From NCBI RefSeq assembly GCF_009846885.1, contig NZ_WUWM01000001.1:62001-126000 (forward strand): a stretch of 64,000 bases of DNA, read 5' to 3'. The translations under genes and the position numbers were made by a program. Below are positions 60,701 to 64,000 of this stretch, in pieces (position 1 is the first letter of the stretch; every line of letters starts with the position of its first letter). The notes beneath the pieces were generated by a model. That model saw nothing but the letters and a program-made list of their open reading frames with translations. It ran no database searches and was not told where the DNA came from. Source of the stretch: Paenibacillus puerhi (lineage in GTDB: Bacteria > Bacillota > Bacilli > Paenibacillales > NBRC-103111).

Positions 60701-62754
60701 AGAAGCTGGCCGAGGGCGCCGTGTCGACGGATCAATTGGCTGACCAAGCGGTGACGAGCGAAAAGCTGGCCGATGGTTCCGTATCCACGGATCAGCTGGC
60801 CGACCAGGCTGTGACGGGCGAAAAGCTGGCCGAGGGTGCCGTATCCACGGATCAGCTGGCCGACCAGGCGGTGACAAGCGAAAAGCTATCCTACGGTTCC
60901 GTGTCCACGGACCAGTTGGCCTACCAAGCAGTGACGAGCGAGAAGCTGTCCTACGGTTCTGTGTCGACGGATCAACTGGCCTTCCAAGCGGTGACAGGCG
61001 AGAAGCTGGCCGATGGTTCCGTGTCGACGGATCAGTTGGCTTTCCAAGCGGTGACAAGCGAGAAGCTGGCCGATGGTTCCGTGTTCACGGATCAGCTGGC
61101 CGACCAGGCGGTGACGGGCGAAAAGCTGGCCGAGGGTGCCGTGTCGACGGATCAGTTGGCCGACCAAGCGGTGACAGGCGAGAAGCTGGCGGATGGTTCC
61201 GTGTCTACGGATCAGCTGGCCGACCAGGCGGTGACGAGCGAAAAGCTGGCCGAAGGTTCCGTGTTCACGGATCAGCTGGCCGACCAGGCGGTGACGAGCG
61301 AAAAGCTGGCCGATGGTTCCGTGTCGACGGATCAGCTTGCCGATCAAGCGGTGACGGGCGAAAAGCTGTCCTACGGTTCCGTGTCTACAGATCAGTTGGC
61401 CGACCAAGCGGTGACGGGCGAAAAGCTGTCTAAGGGTTCCGTATCTACGGATCAGCTGACCTACCAAGCAGTGACGAGCGAGAAGCTATCCTACGGTTCC
61501 GTGTCCACGGATCAGTTAGCTTACCAAGCGGTGACAAGCGAAAAGCTATCCTACGGTTCCGTGTCCACGGATCAGTTGGCCTACCAAGCGGTGACGAGCG
61601 AAAAGCTGTCCTACGGTTCCGTGTCCACGGATCAGTTGGCCTACCAAGCGGTTACGAGCGAAAAGCTATCCTACGGTTCCGTGTCGACGGATCAGTTGGC
61701 CTACCAAGCGGTGACGGGCGAAAAGCTGGCCAAGGGTTCCGTGTCCGCGGAAAAGTTGGCCGACCAAGCGGTCACAGGCGAAAAGCTTGCCGATGGCGCC
61801 GTGTCTACGGATCAGATTGCCTTCCAAGCGGTGACGGGCGAAAAGCTGGCCTCCCTCTCCGTTGGGGCAGGGCATATTGATTTTGAAGCTGTCGATAGCC
61901 TGCATATTAAGCAGGAATCGATCTCGGGCTATCATTTGCTGCCGGGGAGTATCTCGATTATTCACCTGGAGCCTTCGATACAGGCATTGCTCTTGGAGCG
62001 GATCCAGATCAAGAACAGCTTATCCCAACGGAAAGAGGACGGATTAGAACCCAGCGGAGGCGAAGAACAGCCAGCTGCCGTCGCATCAGCCGAGGTCGAA
62101 GAGCAGCCAGCTGCCGCCGCATTAGCCGAGGTGGAAGAACAGCCAGCTGCCGACGCGTCAGCCGAGATGGAAGAACAGCTAGCTGCCGTCGCATCAGCCG
62201 AGGTGGGAGAACAGCCAGCTGCCGCCGCGTCAGCCGAGGTCGGAGATCAGCCGACTGCAGACGTACCGGCCGAAGTCGAAGAGCTGCGGATTGCCGCTAT
62301 CCCGGCCGGCCCCGACGAGTTCCATTTGGGCGAGAGCGAAAGCGACGCTCAGGAAGATGGGATGGAGCATACCGAGGAGGCTATCCCGGCCCCGGCTGTC
62401 GAGCCTGAACCGACGGATGAATTTCGCTCTGAAGAGCAATCCGCTGTTGCTCCAAAGGTCAGCGTCCTTACTGCCGTCTCGCCATTGCCGGCCATCCAGC
62501 AGTTTGGTCTTGCTGAGTTTCAGGCGGAGGAGGAAGAGGATCAGGCGGATATCGGAATCCGCTTCGATCTCGGGTTTGCAAACGAGCATTATGTGCTGGT
62601 AGCAACCACCACCAATCCTAACTGTTATGCGGTTATCAAGGAGAAGCGTGCGGACGGCGCCATAATCACAGTCGTGCGCAGCAGGTTTTCCCCTGAGCTT
62701 CAAGGGCTGGTGAACTGGATCGCGATCGGAGAGCCAGCGGCAAGAACGAACTAA
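57745..62754 (+). CDS. Giant protein of 20-residue repeats, probable spore or cell-surface fibre
   Basis: This 1669-residue protein has no signal peptide. After a basic/acidic head (1-75), residues about 80-1395 are roughly 65 tandem 20-residue units of the type VTSEKLADGSVSTDQLADQA, each made of two related ten-residue halves (LADG.V....). The last 29 units (60121-61860) are nearly identical at the DNA level. Residues about 1439-1512 are six 12-residue EEQPAA.ASAEV repeats, followed by an acidic linker and a C-terminal domain (about 1605-1669, GIRFDLGFAN...) ending NWIAIGEP. Similar LADG/TSEKLA repeats occur in phage tail fibres and Paenibacillus WIAG-type proteins. GT4 genes on both sides and many Ser/Thr suggest a glycosylated filament. 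The function is inferred. Confidence 0.72.
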   Translation: MKKENRRRENGKSRLLQPKRIRSMVNELSWLEEASDDGDKLWPSEDEANISGVIAQERETEETEASFKPQETPAALKKTGGVVYTDDLADEAVTSEKIARYAVDGSRIRRGAITRDNLADYAVDAGKLAAQSVTGQKLAQRVVTAEHLASGAVTTDKIQQFAVTADKIQDNSITSEKLADKTIDAMKIAEHSIHTKHLAEEAITGELLQSQAVTSDKIKSGAVQTTNLANGSVNTSKLADLSITTEKLRDQSVSATKLADNGVLTSKLADGAVTEEKLAAWSVSSDRIKPGAIMTEHLSSGMIRGSHLAPKQIESSHLTEQAVLQVHLKDAAVNAAKLAPGAVQGSHVQESAIDTKHLSPGAVEARHLAQRAVTGDKLAAASVHSSHLGDQAVTPEKLADQAVTAKKLAKQAVLTEHLARGAITSAHIAEKSVQSAHLGAKAISADHLQERAVTAEKLAERAVTSDKLATGTVMSQHVHESTILTSHLANHSVTTSKLSSESVSTDKLTNLAITTAKLAHGSVTAEKIGKGAVLAEHLAPGTILNTHMGTAAVKSQQLATGSVTRDKLESGAVTSEKLAEGAVTAVHLAGGSVGTQHLADRSVSADKLSIGAVHTGHLSAQAVTADKLADRAVGSEKLGIGAVQTEQLSAQAVTSEKLADRAVNADKLDIGAVQTEQLSAQSVTGEKLADRSVSADKLGIGAVQTEQLSAQAVTSEKLADRAVSTEKLGFGAVQTEHLSAQSVTGDKLADRTVGTEKLRFGAVQTEQLSAQAVTGDKLADRAVGTENLRFGAVSTDQLAFQAVTSEKLADGSVSTDQLADQAVTSEKLADGSVSTDQLADQAVTGEKLAEGAVSTNQLADQAVTGEKLVEGAVSTDQLADQAVTGEKLAEGAVSTDQLADQAVTGEKLADGSVSTDQLADQAVTSEKLSYGSVSTDQLAFQAVTSEKLSYGSVLTDQLAYQAVTGEKLADGSVSTDQLADQAVTGEKLAEGAVSTDQLADQAVTSEKLADGSVSTDQLADQAVTGEKLAEGAVSTDQLADQAVTSEKLSYGSVSTDQLAYQAVTSEKLSYGSVSTDQLAFQAVTGEKLADGSVSTDQLAFQAVTSEKLADGSVFTDQLADQAVTGEKLAEGAVSTDQLADQAVTGEKLADGSVSTDQLADQAVTSEKLAEGSVFTDQLADQAVTSEKLADGSVSTDQLADQAVTGEKLSYGSVSTDQLADQAVTGEKLSKGSVSTDQLTYQAVTSEKLSYGSVSTDQLAYQAVTSEKLSYGSVSTDQLAYQAVTSEKLSYGSVSTDQLAYQAVTSEKLSYGSVSTDQLAYQAVTGEKLAKGSVSAEKLADQAVTGEKLADGAVSTDQIAFQAVTGEKLASLSVGAGHIDFEAVDSLHIKQESISGYHLLPGSISIIHLEPSIQALLLERIQIKNSLSQRKEDGLEPSGGEEQPAAVASAEVEEQPAAAALAEVEEQPAADASAEMEEQLAAVASAEVGEQPAAAASAEVGDQPTADVPAEVEELRIAAIPAGPDEFHLGESESDAQEDGMEHTEEAIPAPAVEPEPTDEFRSEEQSAVAPKVSVLTAVSPLPAIQQFGLAEFQAEEEEDQADIGIRFDLGFANEHYVLVATTTNPNCYAVIKEKRADGAIITVVRSRFSPELQGLVNWIAIGEPAARTN
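60121..61860 (+). repeat. 29 tandem 60-bp units
   Basis: Each 60-base unit starts GTGTCGACGGATCAG(TT/CT)GG and ends with GAAAAGCTGGCCGATGGTTCC or a near-copy. Units carry a few alternative blocks (GCCGATGGTTCC, TCCTACGGTTCC, GCCGAGGGCGCC) shuffled along the array, the mark of unequal exchange or gene conversion. The upstream units (57990-60120) follow the same 60-base period but have diverged. Confidence 0.95.
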
Positions 62755-62906
62755 ATCGGTATGGCCGAAGAACGTCCCCGAATGCTCGGCGGATGTTCTC
62801 TGGCTTTCGGGGCAACAAAGTCGGTGTGCTGCGGATGCTTTGGCAGAACCCGTCTGGATGGCCGCTGCAGCGAAGACGATTGTTGATATGGGGAGGGAAG
62901 ATATTT

Positions 62907-64000
62907 GTGAATATACTGCTGGCGACTTACTGGCCTCTTCCTCATCTTGGAGGCGTCTGGCCATTTATGAGGCAGATCAAAGAGAATTTGGAGAGCAAGG
63001 GGCATTCCGTCGATATTATGGGCAATGGTCCGGATGTTCCCAAGTACCATATTCTCTATGAGAACCGGGAAATTTCGAAGGATGCGCTGCTGCCTCTGCT
63101 GCAGGAAAAGCTGAACGCCTCCACTGCTCCGCTTCTTCATGTCGACAGTTGGATTCGTAGTGTGGAGACGGACCGCTACTGCATGGAGCTGGCAGCCGCT
63201 TATTTCGGACTGGAGAAGTACGACGTTATTCATGCGCAGGATGTGATTTCCGCTCGTGCCCTCAGCCGGGCAAAGCCGGTGAAGACCCCTTTGATCGCCA
63301 GCATCCATGGCTCGCTTGCACGCGAGGTCAAGATGGCTGTAGCTAAGGATATGGGAGAGGAATACCGCAATACGGATATGTGGAAGTATTATCAAGCGTT
63401 GGAGCATTGGGGAGCTATCTCCAGCGATGTGACGCTAACCTCTACCCAATGGCTAAAGCAGATCCTCATCGATGATTTCGCTATTCCCCCCGAACACATT
63501 CAGACCTTTCAATACGGTCTCGATGTCCAAAGCTTCTGGAAAATATGTGAGCAGGGAACCCCGATTCAGCCAGCCCCCGGCAAAAAGGTTATTATTTGCC
63601 CGGCGCGGCTGGTCTATATCAAGGGAATCGCGTATTTGATCGAGGCCTTGGGCAAGCTGAAGCACAGAACGGACTGGGAATGCTGGATCGTCGGGGACGG
63701 GCACTTGAGGCAGGAACTGGAGCAGCAGGCCCAGTCCCTTCAGATTGGAGAAGCGGTTAAGTTTCTCGGTCAACGAACAGACGTACCCGCGCTGCTGCAA
63801 AAATCCGATATATTCGCCCATCCCAGCGTGCAGGATAATCAGCCTTTCTCCGTCATGGAGGCGCAAATCAGCGGCAAGCCGTCCGTCGTGTCCGATGCGG
63901 GGGGATTGCCTGAGATGGTCAAGCATGGCGTGACGGGTTTCGTCTGCGAGGTGGGGGATACCGCCAAGCTCGCTCTTTATCTGGCGCGGCTGCTGGATAA
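62907..64000 (+). CDS. GT4 glycosyltransferase, partial (runs off the window)
   Basis: The frame is open for 364 codons to the window end. It starts at GTG 62907 after GGGAGGGAAG with NILLATYWPLPHLGGVWPFMRQI, a GT4 acceptor-domain start. The donor domain follows: KVIICPARLVYIKGIAYLIEAL, CWIVGDGHLRQELEQQA, VKFLGQRTDVPALLQKSDIFAHPS, then the EX7E-type EAQISGKPSVVSDAGGLPEMV. It is the second GT4 next to the repeat protein, separated from it by 152 bases. Probably most of the protein is inside the window, as family members are about 380-400 residues. Confidence 0.88.
   Translation, partial: MNILLATYWPLPHLGGVWPFMRQIKENLESKGHSVDIMGNGPDVPKYHILYENREISKDALLPLLQEKLNASTAPLLHVDSWIRSVETDRYCMELAAAYFGLEKYDVIHAQDVISARALSRAKPVKTPLIASIHGSLAREVKMAVAKDMGEEYRNTDMWKYYQALEHWGAISSDVTLTSTQWLKQILIDDFAIPPEHIQTFQYGLDVQSFWKICEQGTPIQPAPGKKVIICPARLVYIKGIAYLIEALGKLKHRTDWECWIVGDGHLRQELEQQAQSLQIGEAVKFLGQRTDVPALLQKSDIFAHPSVQDNQPFSVMEAQISGKPSVVSDAGGLPEMVKHGVTGFVCEVGDTAKLALYLARLLD

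Noticed and set aside
60046..61467. Long minus-strand open frames through the repeat region, encoding histidine/arginine-rich repeats
   Set aside because: They are complements of the 60-bp tandem repeat in which no stop happens to arise. They lack starts with ribosome sites and simply mirror the coding repeat.
60121..61860. CRISPR-like regular spacing of the 60-bp units
   Set aside because: There are no unique spacers. The whole unit is repeated and translated in frame within a long gene, and no cas genes are present.

Overview
The window looks like a chromosome segment of a Gram-positive, spore-forming member of the Paenibacillaceae (Paenibacillus/Cohnella type). The evidence is two giant S-layer-homology (SLH) surface proteins, strong AGGAGG-type ribosome sites with frequent TTG/GTG starts, a GlpP antiterminator, a DUF1328 and an EcsC protein, a CotSA-like glycosyltransferase beside a huge repeat protein, and a GC-rich backbone. 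No rRNA, tRNA or CRISPR array was seen.

Region 1 (1-2.4 kb) is the end of a ba3-type cytochrome oxidase operon (subunits IIa, II, I), closed by a terminator. Region 2 (about 2.4-18.5 kb) is a visibly AT-rich island. It is full of decayed insertion sequences (IS256, IS1634-like, IS3 twice, an IS4-like relic) plus one intact IS4-type element. Its cargo is the most novel part of the window: a winged-helix regulator, a MauE-like membrane protein, three small thioredoxin-fold-size proteins (two with CxxC, one without any cysteine), an ABC exporter, and two paralogous, apparently leaderless, cysteine-rich peptides (10 and 8 Cys). A degenerate third peptide copy lies at the head of the operon. I read this as an uncharacterised export and oxidative-folding locus for defensin-like, laterosporulin-like peptides. 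A membrane-anchored FAD oxidoreductase and a pair of secreted proteins follow.

Region 3 (18.6-32.4 kb) is a glycerophosphodiester/glycerol-phosphate regulon: GlpP, an SLH-anchored multidomain phosphodiesterase, a DoxX-like protein, a HAD phosphatase, a UgpB/A/E-like ABC importer and a TIM-barrel isomerase. Two homologous leaders, before the phosphodiesterase and before the phosphatase, each contain a conserved short hairpin that competes with a long terminator. They are strong candidates for GlpP antitermination targets. Region 4 (32.5-36.7 kb) holds small regulators with readable operators: an XRE repressor with two operators flanking its own promoter, and a MarR/pirin pair sharing a 20-bp palindrome. 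Region 5 (35.6-42.9 kb) is a LacI-controlled sugar-acid operon. Its gene set (split UxaA dehydratase, Gfo/Idh dehydrogenase, FucU mutarotase, lactonase, SDR, FAH hydrolase) matches a non-phosphorylative L-fucose route to pyruvate and lactate.

Region 6 (43-49.2 kb) is mixed housekeeping and stress genes: VOC protein, redoxin, PLP enzyme, SDR, YdaT-like, DUF1328, EcsC, and 3-methyladenine glycosylase. Region 7 (49.4-64 kb) is cell-surface related: an SLH protein with a GHL10-type glycosidase domain, an M29 aminopeptidase, and two GT4 glycosyltransferases flanking a 1669-residue protein made largely of 20-residue repeats. The second GT4 runs off the window. Dispersed short intergenic repeats of two families punctuate regions 3-5.
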